This document shows positions 6,828 through 13,899 of a DNA stretch of 64,000 nucleotides, one piece after another. The notes beneath the pieces were generated by a model that had not been told where the DNA came from, did no database searches, and worked only from the letters and a program-made list of their open reading frames with translations. Position 1 is the first letter of the stretch. Each line of letters begins with the position of its first letter. Made by a program: the position numbers and the translations under genes. Source of the DNA: a virus. The DNA is taken from positions 1-64,000 of IMG/VR virus record IMGVR_UViG_3300042400_000421; one strand, given 5' to 3'.

Positions 6828-7478
6828 TTACTTATACTTTTCGTATTCAGCAATTAGATATTTTCTGTACTTGCTCATAAACTTATTGTAAACGGAATCT
6901 GTATATGGTCCGAAATAACCATCTACAAACTTAACGCCAATAATTTTCTGTATACCAAATACATGCTTACTTCTTTCGCCAAGATGATATTCACGAAGAA
7001 GCGTTTTTGCAGGGAATTTTTTAAACAAAACTGGATTTCCAACATTCTTTTTACATCCCCAGCCACCAAAGCCAACTGGTTCTCTAAAGAATGGTTTATT
7101 GTTTTGTCTATCCTCAAATGTACGGAATTCATTTTTGGTTTGATAACCCTGAGTTGAAATCCTATTAGCAATAATAATTTGCTCATCTATTGTTGCTAAT
7201 TCTGGTTTTGATGCAAATTCTAATCCACCAAAACCTTTCCAAGTTTGTTTATAAATACCCAAACCCCCAGACCATTGCCCAGTATCTTTCCAATCGCCAC
7301 CAGTTTCACATTGTGCCATTCTATGCCAATATAAATCTAAAGCTCTTGCTTTACCATTTTCGCTAAATGCGAGTTTTGGTTCTACTACAACATTTTTTGC
7401 TGACGCATTGGTAGTTGTAACACCAATTAATAATGCTGTACATAACAGCATGTTTGTAATTTTCTTTTTAGTTTTCAT
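6828..7478 (-). CDS. Secreted Rpf/transglycosylase-like muralytic protein
   Basis: 216 residues. The first 27 form a signal peptide: KTKKK, a hydrophobic stretch, then a likely cut after NASA. Residues 47-110 match the resuscitation-promoting-factor/lysozyme-like fold: RMAQCETGGDWKDTGQWSGG with catalytic-type Glu58, then GLGIYKQTWKGFGG and IDEQIIIANRI. Cys57 and Cys142 could form the family's disulfide. Residues 174-202 (FGIQKIIG..VDGYFGPYTD) resemble a peptidoglycan-binding type 1 repeat. AAGGAG lies just before the ATG. It probably cuts peptidoglycan from outside the membrane, either as a lysin or as a wall-remodelling factor. Confidence 0.8.
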   Translation of the reverse strand: MKTKKKITNMLLCTALLIGVTTTNASAKNVVVEPKLAFSENGKARALDLYWHRMAQCETGGDWKDTGQWSGGLGIYKQTWKGFGGLEFASKPELATIDEQIIIANRISTQGYQTKNEFRTFEDRQNNKPFFREPVGFGGWGCKKNVGNPVLFKKFPAKTLLREYHLGERSKHVFGIQKIIGVKFVDGYFGPYTDSVYNKFMSKYRKYLIAEYEKYK

Positions 7479-7628
7479 TTTCGCTCCTTAAAACTTTTGG
7501 TTTTACATAGGGCTAATTTGTGTCTACAAACACATTAATCCTAAGTATTAGCATTTTGCTAAGGTTGCAAAACAAGATCACTGCAAAATTTTATAATGCT
7601 ACTTGTTCTACATGTTTATATTAATAGG

Positions 7629-7664
7629 CACCACCTCCTTAAAAAATGGATAAATACAATTATA
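7629..7664 (-). promoter_or_regulatory. TATAAT and strong SD in the leader of the Rpf-like gene
   Basis: On the minus strand TATAAT (7664-7659) is followed by TTTTTTAAGGAGGTGGTG (7646-7629), the strongest Shine-Dalgarno sequence in the window. Yet only a seven-codon frame (GTG CCT ATT AAT ATA AAC ATG, stop TAG) follows it. No good -35 box is seen. It may be a leader peptide or a decayed gene start about 150 bases before the lysin-like gene. Confidence 0.3.
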
Positions 7665-7682
7665 TCACTTAATATAATTTAG

Positions 7683-7756
7683 TACCGAATATGGGAATTG
7701 AACCCATTCAGGAAACTTATAAGATTTCTTCCGTCAAACCGTTCGGACCATTCGGT
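7683..7756 (-). tRNA. tRNA-Ile (anticodon UAU)
   Basis: Acceptor ACCGAAT/ATTCGGT is fully paired. The other arms are D stem TCCG/CGGA, anticodon stem GAAAT/GTTTC with loop CTTATAA, and T stem ATGGG/CCCAT with loop TTCAATT; the discriminator base is A. The anticodon TAT reads AUA directly, unlike the usual bacterial CAU-lysidine tRNA. Position 8 appears to be G instead of the nearly invariant U, which is odd. Confidence 0.85.
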
Positions 7757-7768
7757 AAATTTAATTAA

Positions 7769-8149
7769 CTAATTATCACTAGGTTTTTCATTAAATAAAT
7801 CTTCAATCTCTTTAAGTTCTAATAGAATCTTATCTAATACGCCTTTTGCTTTACTAACATTGAGTAATGGATTATCGAGCAAATGCTCTCTAGCAATTGC
7901 ATAATCCATAGCATAATCGCTTAGTATTCTTTCAACTGGAACATCACTTGCTTCTGATACTAGTCTAATAAAAGAACCTAAGTGATACAAAAGGCCATAG
8001 ATTAATCCCGGTAAAAAGATTTCATCAGACTCTTTGCCTTCATTTTTAAACGATTCTAGAACCATTTGCATAGAAGCAATGTCTTCAATTAGGTAAGATG
8101 AAAATATCTGAATTGCATAATCTGTGTATAAATCCTGTCTTTCTGTCAT
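7769..8149 (-). CDS. Hypothetical helical protein, 126 residues
   Basis: Almost all-helical by sequence, with an amphipathic GLIYGLLYHLGSFIRLVSE segment and an acidic C terminus. Starts MTERQDLY with an ATGA overlap to the 23-residue membrane peptide gene. The stop lies 12 bases before tRNA-Ile. No family recognised. Confidence 0.75.
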   Translation of the reverse strand: MTERQDLYTDYAIQIFSSYLIEDIASMQMVLESFKNEGKESDEIFLPGLIYGLLYHLGSFIRLVSEASDVPVERILSDYAMDYAIAREHLLDNPLLNVSKAKGVLDKILLELKEIEDLFNEKPSDN

Positions 8150-8217
8150 TTTCTAATACTTCTCCAAACCATGAATATAGCAGCTATTGTATAAACAAGA
8201 AAGAATACATCAAGCAT
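8146..8217 (-). CDS. 23-residue membrane peptide
   Basis: MLDVFFLVYTIAAIFMVW followed by RSIRK: one hydrophobic span and a basic tail. Both ends overlap neighbours: the ATG sits inside the last codons of the upstream gene and the TGA overlaps the next ATG as ATGA. That is the pattern of real genes here, although a chance frame of this length cannot be excluded. Confidence 0.45.
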   Translation of the reverse strand: MLDVFFLVYTIAAIFMVWRSIRK

Positions 8218-8791
8218 TTTGTTTAGCAATCTCTTGTGCTTCTCTTTCGGCTTTCCACCTCTTTGACCATTCTGCTAATTCAGTATCTGATTTACTCATT
8301 TTACCAAATTCGTAAGCCTCGGCTTCATGTTTATCATAGTCAATAGACATTTCACCTCTTTTAAGTAGCATCTTGCCATTAGTAAATACATGTTGATAAT
8401 AATCACCATCTTCTTCACCTTTCCATTCAATAAAACTACCTTCTTTTACAAAGCCGGCAAAGCAAGACAAGAAGTAATCTTCTGATCCAACCTTATCGTT
8501 ATAGTGAAGAGAATTTAAATTGCCATCTTCGTCATACCCAATTTCAAACCCAATTGCCAGCAAGATAGAAGCCATATCAGAATAAATTTCTGGATAGTTA
8601 TATTCCATCCAAGAAAACCAAGCGTTTTTGTTGTATCTTTCTTTTGATCCATCTTCATCTTTATTTCCAATCATTCCACCACGCTTTAACTCATCAAAGT
8701 CGTTTAGTTCACACATTTTCTTATAGACATCTTCAAAGTGTTTCTTATCAAGAAACAGATCTGAATCTATTGTTGTTACATAATAACCCAT
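8210..8791 (-). CDS. Hypothetical phage protein, 193 residues
   Basis: A mixed alpha/beta protein starting MGYYVTTIDSD, with aromatic and acidic residues throughout and a charged helical C terminus (ELAEWSKRWKAEREAQEIAK). The N-terminal pattern is familiar from unassigned phage proteins, but no function is known. It is the first gene after tRNA-Leu. Confidence 0.75.
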   Translation of the reverse strand: MGYYVTTIDSDLFLDKKHFEDVYKKMCELNDFDELKRGGMIGNKDEDGSKERYNKNAWFSWMEYNYPEIYSDMASILLAIGFEIGYDEDGNLNSLHYNDKVGSEDYFLSCFAGFVKEGSFIEWKGEEDGDYYQHVFTNGKMLLKRGEMSIDYDKHEAEAYEFGKMSKSDTELAEWSKRWKAEREAQEIAKQNA

Positions 8792-8824
8792 TTTTATTTT
8801 CCTTTTTTGTTGTTGTTATTAGGG

Positions 8825-8908
8825 TAGGGATAATGGGACTTGAACCCATATAATATTTCTATTGGAAAGTTTTAAGCCTTCTGCGTATGCCAATTCCGCC
8901 ATATCCCC
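8825..8908 (-). tRNA. tRNA-Leu (anticodon UAA)
   Basis: Type II tRNA: acceptor GGGGATA/TATCCCT, D arm with GCG/CGC, anticodon stem GAAGG/CTTTC with loop CTTAAAA, a long variable arm with AATA/TATT around GAAA, and T stem ATGGG/CCCAT with loop TTCAAGT. The discriminator is A. It reads UUA, a rare codon in GC-rich actinobacteria. Confidence 0.93.
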
Positions 8909-8994
8909 GAGTTTATTCGTGAGGCAATTTACACCAAGCAATCTTTTAGCTAATGCTTTAGAAAGTTTAGTATGTGTTTGAATCACGAATAGAA

Positions 8995-9441
8995 CTAATA
9001 CAGAGTTTCTTGTTTTTGAAACTTATCTGTATATTTAAATAATCTCTTTGTATAGTTTGCCCAATCATTCTTATGCAATTCCGTATGGCAATCGTAGCAA
9101 AGCAAAACCAAATTGGTTAGCTCATCATTTCCTCCATTAGATACCGGAACAATATGATGAACCTGCAATGAATGACTATCAGGTTTTTCCATACAAAGAC
9201 GACATGTAAAGTCATCTCTAAGTTTAATTTGCTCTCTTAGTTCTGACTCAACTCCATGTCTAAATGTTCCATTTTTAATTTTCTTTTGCGCTTTCTTATA
9301 GTTAGCGTGTGTTACTTTGCTATCAATGATTTCTTTACATTTATCATTTTGACACCACCTTTTATTCCTATAGAACTTAGTTTGTGGTATGTAATACATA
9401 CAACTACATCCAGCACAAATAACTTGGCGATTACTTGACAC
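8995..9441 (-). CDS. HNH endonuclease with zinc knuckles
   Basis: 148 residues. The N-terminal third has CAGC and CQNDKC pairs (possible zinc finger). Residues about 75-130 form an HNH nuclease core: CRLC, LQVHHIVPVSNGGND, TNLVLLCYDCHTELH. Starts at GTG 9441, overlapping the upstream TAG. Probably a free-standing homing-type or phage nicking endonuclease; it could also act in DNA processing. Confidence 0.85.
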   Translation of the reverse strand: MSSNRQVICAGCSCMYYIPQTKFYRNKRWCQNDKCKEIIDSKVTHANYKKAQKKIKNGTFRHGVESELREQIKLRDDFTCRLCMEKPDSHSLQVHHIVPVSNGGNDELTNLVLLCYDCHTELHKNDWANYTKRLFKYTDKFQKQETLY

Positions 9442-9737
9442 TATAAAAGACCAATCTTCCTAAGTGGAGATTGACCTTGAGCATCACCAATATTCTTATA
9501 GGAATAGTTCATCCTAATGTTTTTAGAAAAAGCTGCCCCAACTGAATCAGATTGAAATATGCTAATAATTTCGTTGATACCAACATCACTATAAACATAC
9601 GAATCACCTGACTTAAATGTAACACCTAACATTCCTTTATCCCCATCGTTATGATAATGAATAAACTCAATGGAAGATGATTCAACATCTGACCAAGTAA
9701 TATCGACTTTTCCTTTTTTATTTCCAATATTAATCAT
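9441..9737 (-). CDS. KTSC-domain protein
   Basis: 98 residues. The core SSSIEFIHYHNDGDKGMLGV, the strand VTFKSGDSYVY, a VGINEI helix and final NIRMNYSYKNI match the KTSC domain, a small fold found alone or fused to nucleic-acid enzymes; its role is unknown. The ATG overlaps the end of the upstream gene. Confidence 0.7.
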   Translation of the reverse strand: MINIGNKKGKVDITWSDVESSSIEFIHYHNDGDKGMLGVTFKSGDSYVYSDVGINEIISIFQSDSVGAAFSKNIRMNYSYKNIGDAQGQSPLRKIGLL

Positions 9738-10038
9738 CTTTTTTAATTCCTTCTGGCAATTCGCCTTTTTCTATCAAATCTGCGTGATAGGCAATGTTCT
9801 TAGTAATTTCTCTATGTGTTGCAGAATTCGGATTATAAAAGAATTCTTTTACATATCCGGAAACATTAGAGTCAGTTGAATACTGAAAGATTCTTGCATT
9901 CCAATTGTCAGGCTTAAACCCATACTGATTCTGAAACACTTGTGAAGCCATAGACATAGCTTCTTGTACAGATTTTACAGACTCAATTTTAATTGGGAAT
10001 CTATATTCAACAATAAAATATTCATTATGCTTTGGCAT
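9730..10038 (-). CDS. Hypothetical protein, 102 residues
   Basis: Begins MPKHNEYFIVEYRF: strand, helix with SVQEAMSMASQVF, then a beta-rich part, so probably a small alpha/beta fold. The ATG at 10038 overlaps the stop of the membrane-protein gene (TAATG); the longer reading to 10149 covers that gene and is rejected. Confidence 0.7.
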   Translation of the reverse strand: MPKHNEYFIVEYRFPIKIESVKSVQEAMSMASQVFQNQYGFKPDNWNARIFQYSTDSNVSGYVKEFFYNPNSATHREITKNIAYHADLIEKGELPEGIKKDD

Positions 10039-10196
10039 TATACGAGCAAAACTCCTAACATTCCAATAGCATATAGTGTTCCAATAATTATGATAACCGG
10101 GAAGGCTATTACAAATAGAAACATACAGGCTAGAACTAACATAGCGCATCTGATTAGATACATTTTGCTCTCTTTCATATAGAAGGTTCTAGCCAT
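10038..10196 (-). CDS. Small membrane protein, 52 residues
   Basis: Found in a gap. MARTFYMKESKMYLIRCAML, then a long hydrophobic stretch to the C terminus (VLACMFLFVIAFPVIIIIG, LYAIGMLGVLLV), enough for two spans or one long hairpin. TAATG overlap with the next gene; the ATG is 14 bases after the stop of the ATPase/protease-like gene. Function unknown. Confidence 0.65.
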   Translation of the reverse strand: MARTFYMKESKMYLIRCAMLVLACMFLFVIAFPVIIIIGTLYAIGMLGVLLV

Positions 10197-10210
10197 TCTA
10201 TATGCTTCAG

Positions 10211-11656
10211 CTATTCAATGCTTTCCAAACCATGCCTTAGTTTAAAAATTTCACAAGTCAGATTGCCAATCTTAGAGTCTGCTAAAGACCTAAACAATCT
10301 TCCTTCCATATCTCCATCGCCAACACTTGTCGAATAATGATCATATTCATGAATCAAAGTTGCAACAAGTTCTTCAATTGTTCCATTTATAAGATGTAGG
10401 CTGCTAATAAGAATTACTTTCTCCATTTCAGCATTATCACCATTTGGTACGTGCAAAGTCATACCCAAAGCAGGAACTTCTGAATCCTCATCTTCAATAT
10501 AAACTCCAACAATACCGTTAAAGTTATTTTGAGGAAACACATCTTGAACAATATCAATAGCATTATTAAGCCTTGAATAACTATCAATATCCATAGTATA
10601 TTGATACTTAAATGCCTCACCAAAAATGCTACCAGCTGTCTCAATCTTTTGAGAAGTCAAAAAGTTATATACACCTTCATTGTCAATCTCAATCGCACTA
10701 TAACCTCTTGATTCAATTGTTTTTTCAACATTAAAAGATAGGTCTTTTTGTTCAATGATTACAGATTGAGGAAATACTTTTTCAAATGTATTATTCCATT
10801 CTGGGTTTGTTAAAAATGCATACCCAAATATATGAGCTGGAATGTTACTGGTTTCATAACTATTTTCCAATTGATCATTAACCATTTTGATAAGAACTTC
10901 TTCAATAAGTTCTGAACTCCTCATTTCAGCCAAAGCCCGGACTATTTGCAAATGCATATTCCATTGACTAGCAACAGTTCTCTCTTCATTCAAATCAATA
11001 TCGTGAAGTTCATAATCAAAATAACCTTCCATTGGTTGCAAACTTTCATTGTTTTCGTCAGTAAAAACCAATACGCCTTTTGTATAAACACGAAATGAAC
11101 CATCATAAGGCTCATACAAAGAAAAAGTTTTACCTTCATATATTGGCTCACGATTTACTGAGAAATACTTATCAAAATCCTTATGAATTTTAAGCATCTC
11201 TTCTGTAGCAGTAAAGTAAACAGAAAACTCACCTTCAACGGATTCAATTTTATCAACATCTACGATATCAATTGTCCAGGGCAATCCGTTAAGCGTATGC
11301 TCATCCATTGCATTAGCGACTACTTCACGATAAATCTGAAAGTCATTTGTCCACGAAAGAATACCTGCTTCTGAAGTAAAAGACGAAGGCTTTTCATAAT
11401 CATCATATTTATAAAAGATGCAAGGGATATCGTCATCATCTTTTACGACATATTGAAGAACATATTTACCCTTCTTATCGCTTCCTGCAAAAGCCCAGTC
11501 CATTCCTTTTCTAATTGCAGCAATTGGGGCAAACTTAATACCAGAACCAAACTGACCTATTGTCTCATTGTTTTCTCTCTTAGTAGACAAACCTAATTTC
11601 TCAAGGCCAAGACGATTTACTTCTTTAACCTGATTTGTGACTTTGATGTATTTCAT
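10211..11656 (-). CDS. Hsp90/GHKL-like and HExxH metalloprotease-like fusion
   Basis: 481 residues. Residues 32-43 (TIGQFGSGIKFA) closely resemble the ATP-lid motif of Hsp90 (IGQFGVGF-type), and 110-119 (REVVANAMDE) resemble the N-box of GHKL ATPases (E-x3-N-A-x-D). The order is reversed relative to Hsp90, where the N-box comes first. Near the C terminus 436-440 reads HEYDH inside ELVATLIHEYDHY, a zincin HExxH motif, with Glu451 a possible third ligand. The middle is unassigned. It may be an ATP-gated protease or a protein acting on a host target. Both assignments rest on motifs only; the gene itself is certain. Confidence 0.65.
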   Translation of the reverse strand: MKYIKVTNQVKEVNRLGLEKLGLSTKRENNETIGQFGSGIKFAPIAAIRKGMDWAFAGSDKKGKYVLQYVVKDDDDIPCIFYKYDDYEKPSSFTSEAGILSWTNDFQIYREVVANAMDEHTLNGLPWTIDIVDVDKIESVEGEFSVYFTATEEMLKIHKDFDKYFSVNREPIYEGKTFSLYEPYDGSFRVYTKGVLVFTDENNESLQPMEGYFDYELHDIDLNEERTVASQWNMHLQIVRALAEMRSSELIEEVLIKMVNDQLENSYETSNIPAHIFGYAFLTNPEWNNTFEKVFPQSVIIEQKDLSFNVEKTIESRGYSAIEIDNEGVYNFLTSQKIETAGSIFGEAFKYQYTMDIDSYSRLNNAIDIVQDVFPQNNFNGIVGVYIEDEDSEVPALGMTLHVPNGDNAEMEKVILISSLHLINGTIEELVATLIHEYDHYSTSVGDGDMEGRLFRSLADSKIGNLTCEIFKLRHGLESIE

Positions 11657-11683
11657 AATATATTTCTTTCTTTATGGGCGACA

Positions 11684-11713
11684 TAAAGGGGTGACTTTAT
11701 AGCCACCCCTTTA
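11684..11713 (-). terminator. Hairpin terminator candidate
   Basis: A perfect 10-base stem (TAAAGGGGTG/CACCCCTTTA) with a 10-base loop lies between the stop at 11727 and the start at 11656. On the minus strand only a short T-poor stretch follows (TGTCGCCC), so it may be an RNA stabiliser or weak terminator. Confidence 0.5.
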
Positions 11714-11726
11714 CATCATTGATTGA

Positions 11727-12338
11727 TTAAACTAAATCCAAAGGGATTTCTGTAGGATATAACGCTGCTAAACGCCTTGCTTCACTTCGCTCTTTTTCAG
11801 CATTCAAAGCGTCATTATATTGCGTAAGTTCCATTTGAAACTGTTCACGTAGCAAAGGCTTTGCCTCTTCAATAATCTCATTCTTAGCATCTTCAACTAA
11901 TTTACGAGCTTTTCTCTTATCAAGAGCGTTTTGAATACCATCAACAAAATCTTCATCTTTAAGCAAAAGGTAACGAATAGTTGATTGAATAACTTCAATC
12001 GCAGCTTGACCAGTACTACAAGCATTAACTGGACTAAAACTTTGCATCAAATTTCTAACATTGTTTTCAATATCAAGATCGCTAGTATCAATATACTCAC
12101 TCAAATCCATATGCCGAATTACATCTTTAATGTCGCTTTCAACATCTAAGTTATAGTCAACCCAGCTTTGAATCTTATCATCAAAGTCGTAATTATCAAT
12201 TGATGATTCAATTTTGTCATCAAAATCACAACTGTCAACTGCTAACTGAACCTTATCTTGAAGGTCTTCTAAAATAGCTTCAGCAAGAGTTTCTAAACTT
12301 GATTCGCTAATGTCCATTGTTACTTCTAATTTTTCCAT
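11727..12338 (-). CDS. Hypothetical helical acidic protein
   Basis: 203 residues. The first half contains spaced copies of a D-F-D-D-K-I unit (SCDFDDKIES, NYDFDDKIQS) and other acidic helices; the second half is charged and coiled-coil-like (KRKARKLVEDAKNEIIEEA). The ATG at 12338 follows the upstream stop at 12344; the reading to 12389 is rejected. A scaffold-like or DNA-mimic role is possible, but there is no family evidence. Confidence 0.75.
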   Translation of the reverse strand: MEKLEVTMDISESSLETLAEAILEDLQDKVQLAVDSCDFDDKIESSIDNYDFDDKIQSWVDYNLDVESDIKDVIRHMDLSEYIDTSDLDIENNVRNLMQSFSPVNACSTGQAAIEVIQSTIRYLLLKDEDFVDGIQNALDKRKARKLVEDAKNEIIEEAKPLLREQFQMELTQYNDALNAEKERSEARRLAALYPTEIPLDLV

Positions 12339-12343
12339 TTTAC

Positions 12344-12709
12344 TTATCTTTCTGTTTCTGTTTCTGTTATTTGTGCTGCAAAATCCCAAAGATACGAATT
12401 CTCTGAGATTTTTCTTTCGGCGTGGTCAAACCAATCTGCATAGTGATATTCCATTCCTCTAATGTAACCATCATTATCAGTTTTAACTTCAATCCAATCT
12501 GCTGGCCCACCACCTGACAAAGTAATTTTAATTACTTTATAAGATTCAATATGAGCAGGGAAGTCTGACAATGCTCTTAATGCTTCTTCAACCTTTTCGG
12601 CTTCAGCTTCATTATCTCCAAAAATGTCATTTAGTTCTTCTAAATATTCATTTCTATTTTTCATATATGAGTCAATTATTTGCTCACAATTTTTATCTTC
12701 TGTTTTCAT
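12344..12709 (-). CDS. Hypothetical protein, 121 residues
   Basis: A helical acidic N terminus and a beta-rich core with ITLSGGGPADWIEV and MEYHYADWFDHAERK. The paired Asp-Trp motifs are distinctive, but I cannot assign a family. ATGA overlap with the upstream gene. Confidence 0.75.
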   Translation of the reverse strand: MKTEDKNCEQIIDSYMKNRNEYLEELNDIFGDNEAEAEKVEEALRALSDFPAHIESYKVIKITLSGGGPADWIEVKTDNDGYIRGMEYHYADWFDHAERKISENSYLWDFAAQITETETER

Positions 12710-13143
12710 AGTGACATATACCTTTCCATATTTGTCATAAAATCCTCAAATGTTTTTGAGTATCTTAGTATTTTTTTCATAGATGCAAATACTTCTGCAA
12801 TTTGTACAAACAACGAAGCCATTCTATCTTCTAATATATATTCTTCAAATGACATATAGTCATCAAATACTGCTTCCAAAGGCTTACCGTTATAGTGAGG
12901 CTTAAGCCAACCTTCAGATCTACCTTCCATACTGTAAGTATCAAAACCATAAAGATTACATAAAGTCATAATTTTACTACGAAAGAAGTAAATTGCTTCG
13001 TCATATGCTTTCTCAAAGTCTTCTTCAGACATTTCATTAATATGGGCATAAGGATGTTTTGCATTAAATGCATAACACTTTTCATGAACCATAAGTCTAT
13101 GTGGATTCTTGTAGTTATTTATTGATATAAAAACTTCGCTCAT
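12706..13143 (-). CDS. Hypothetical protein, 145 residues
   Basis: Mostly helical, with several His/Tyr residues near the start (NPHRLMVHEKCYAFNAKHPY) and a C-terminal amphipathic helix (FVQIAEVFASMKKILRY). The ATG directly follows the TAG of the 55-residue gene. No recognised domain. Confidence 0.75.
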   Translation of the reverse strand: MSEVFISINNYKNPHRLMVHEKCYAFNAKHPYAHINEMSEEDFEKAYDEAIYFFRSKIMTLCNLYGFDTYSMEGRSEGWLKPHYNGKPLEAVFDDYMSFEEYILEDRMASLFVQIAEVFASMKKILRYSKTFEDFMTNMERYMSL

Positions 13144-13311
13144 CTAATCTTTCTTCCCGGATTTGTATCCTTTTTCATATTCTTCTAAAATATTTACTTT
13201 TGTTATTGATTTAATATAATCAACTTCTTCCTTATGAGGTGGATTATATTTGTTTGTTTTAGCATGATAGAACCCAATGGCATACCAATATTTTTCTACC
13301 GACCGGGCCAT
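13144..13311 (-). CDS. Small basic protein, 55 residues
   Basis: Found in a gap. MARSVEKYWYAIGFYHAK is followed by a lysine-rich tail ending YKSGKKD. It ends immediately before the next ATG (TAG ATG). Base composition and coupling match neighbours. Function unknown. Confidence 0.6.
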   Translation of the reverse strand: MARSVEKYWYAIGFYHAKTNKYNPPHKEEVDYIKSITKVNILEEYEKGYKSGKKD

Positions 13312-13338
13312 TAATCAATTTCCATTCTAATTTCACAA

Positions 13339-13461
13339 TTAATTCTCATCTTCCTCAATATCCTGATCCTTATCTTTCTCTACGATTACTGGTATATTTA
13401 ATTTCTTAGATATTTCAGCCATAGATACTTTTACTTCAAAATTAAGATTTTCATCTATCAT
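13339..13461 (-). CDS. Small acidic protein, 40 residues
   Basis: Found in a gap. A charged peptide with one likely amphipathic helix (VSMAEISKKLNIPVIVE) and the acidic tail DIEEDEN. The ATG overlaps the upstream stop as ATGA, the main support for it being a gene. Confidence 0.5.
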   Translation of the reverse strand: MIDENLNFEVKVSMAEISKKLNIPVIVEKDKDQDIEEDEN

Positions 13462-13625
13462 TCTACTTTCTCAATTTCACTATAAGTATAAGAAATGTTA
13501 CCTAAAAATGTAGGAATAGAACTTCTCATTTCTAACATGTCTGCAATTTGTTTTGCTTCATTTAGTGAAACATCATTAAGGATTGTTTCGCTAATGATTT
13601 TTACTCTAATTTTAGTTTCTAACAT
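13458..13625 (-). CDS. Hypothetical protein, 55 residues
   Basis: MLETKIRVKIISETILND, a helix SLNEAKQIADMLE, then strands: a small alpha/beta protein. The ATG at 13625 lies within the last codons of the WhiB gene, so expression is coupled to WhiB. Function unknown. Confidence 0.65.
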   Translation of the reverse strand: MLETKIRVKIISETILNDVSLNEAKQIADMLEMRSSIPTFLGNISYTYSEIEKVE

Positions 13626-13899
13626 TACTTTTAACCACAACTGATGCAATTTCTTTAGTTAGTACAGAATACTGTCTACGAACTTTGCTTCTTTCTTTTG
13701 GGGTTAGTCCACCCCAAATACCAAACTGTTCATCATTTGCAATTGCTTCTTGTAAACATTCAACCGATACTGAACATAATGCGCAAAGTGTTTTCACACT
13801 CCTTACCTGTTCAGCAGCACCTTTCGTACCAATTTCTGGATAGAAAAAGTCAGTCTCTTTGCCTTTGCAATACGCTTCCAAACGCCATTTCTCATTCAT
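13612..13899 (-). CDS. whiB: WhiB-family transcriptional regulator
   Basis: 95 residues with the four cysteines of the Wbl family at 11, 39, 42 and 48 (C-x27-C-x2-C-x5-C), expected to hold a 4Fe-4S cluster. The glycine turn GIWGG is at 60-64 and is followed by basic ERSKVRRQ. Wbl proteins bind the principal sigma factor and tune host transcription; phage copies (for example TM4 WhiB) can repress host whiB genes and affect superinfection. That role here is inference from the family. Confidence 0.93.
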   Translation of the reverse strand: MNEKWRLEAYCKGKETDFFYPEIGTKGAAEQVRSVKTLCALCSVSVECLQEAIANDEQFGIWGGLTPKERSKVRRQYSVLTKEIASVVVKSNVRN

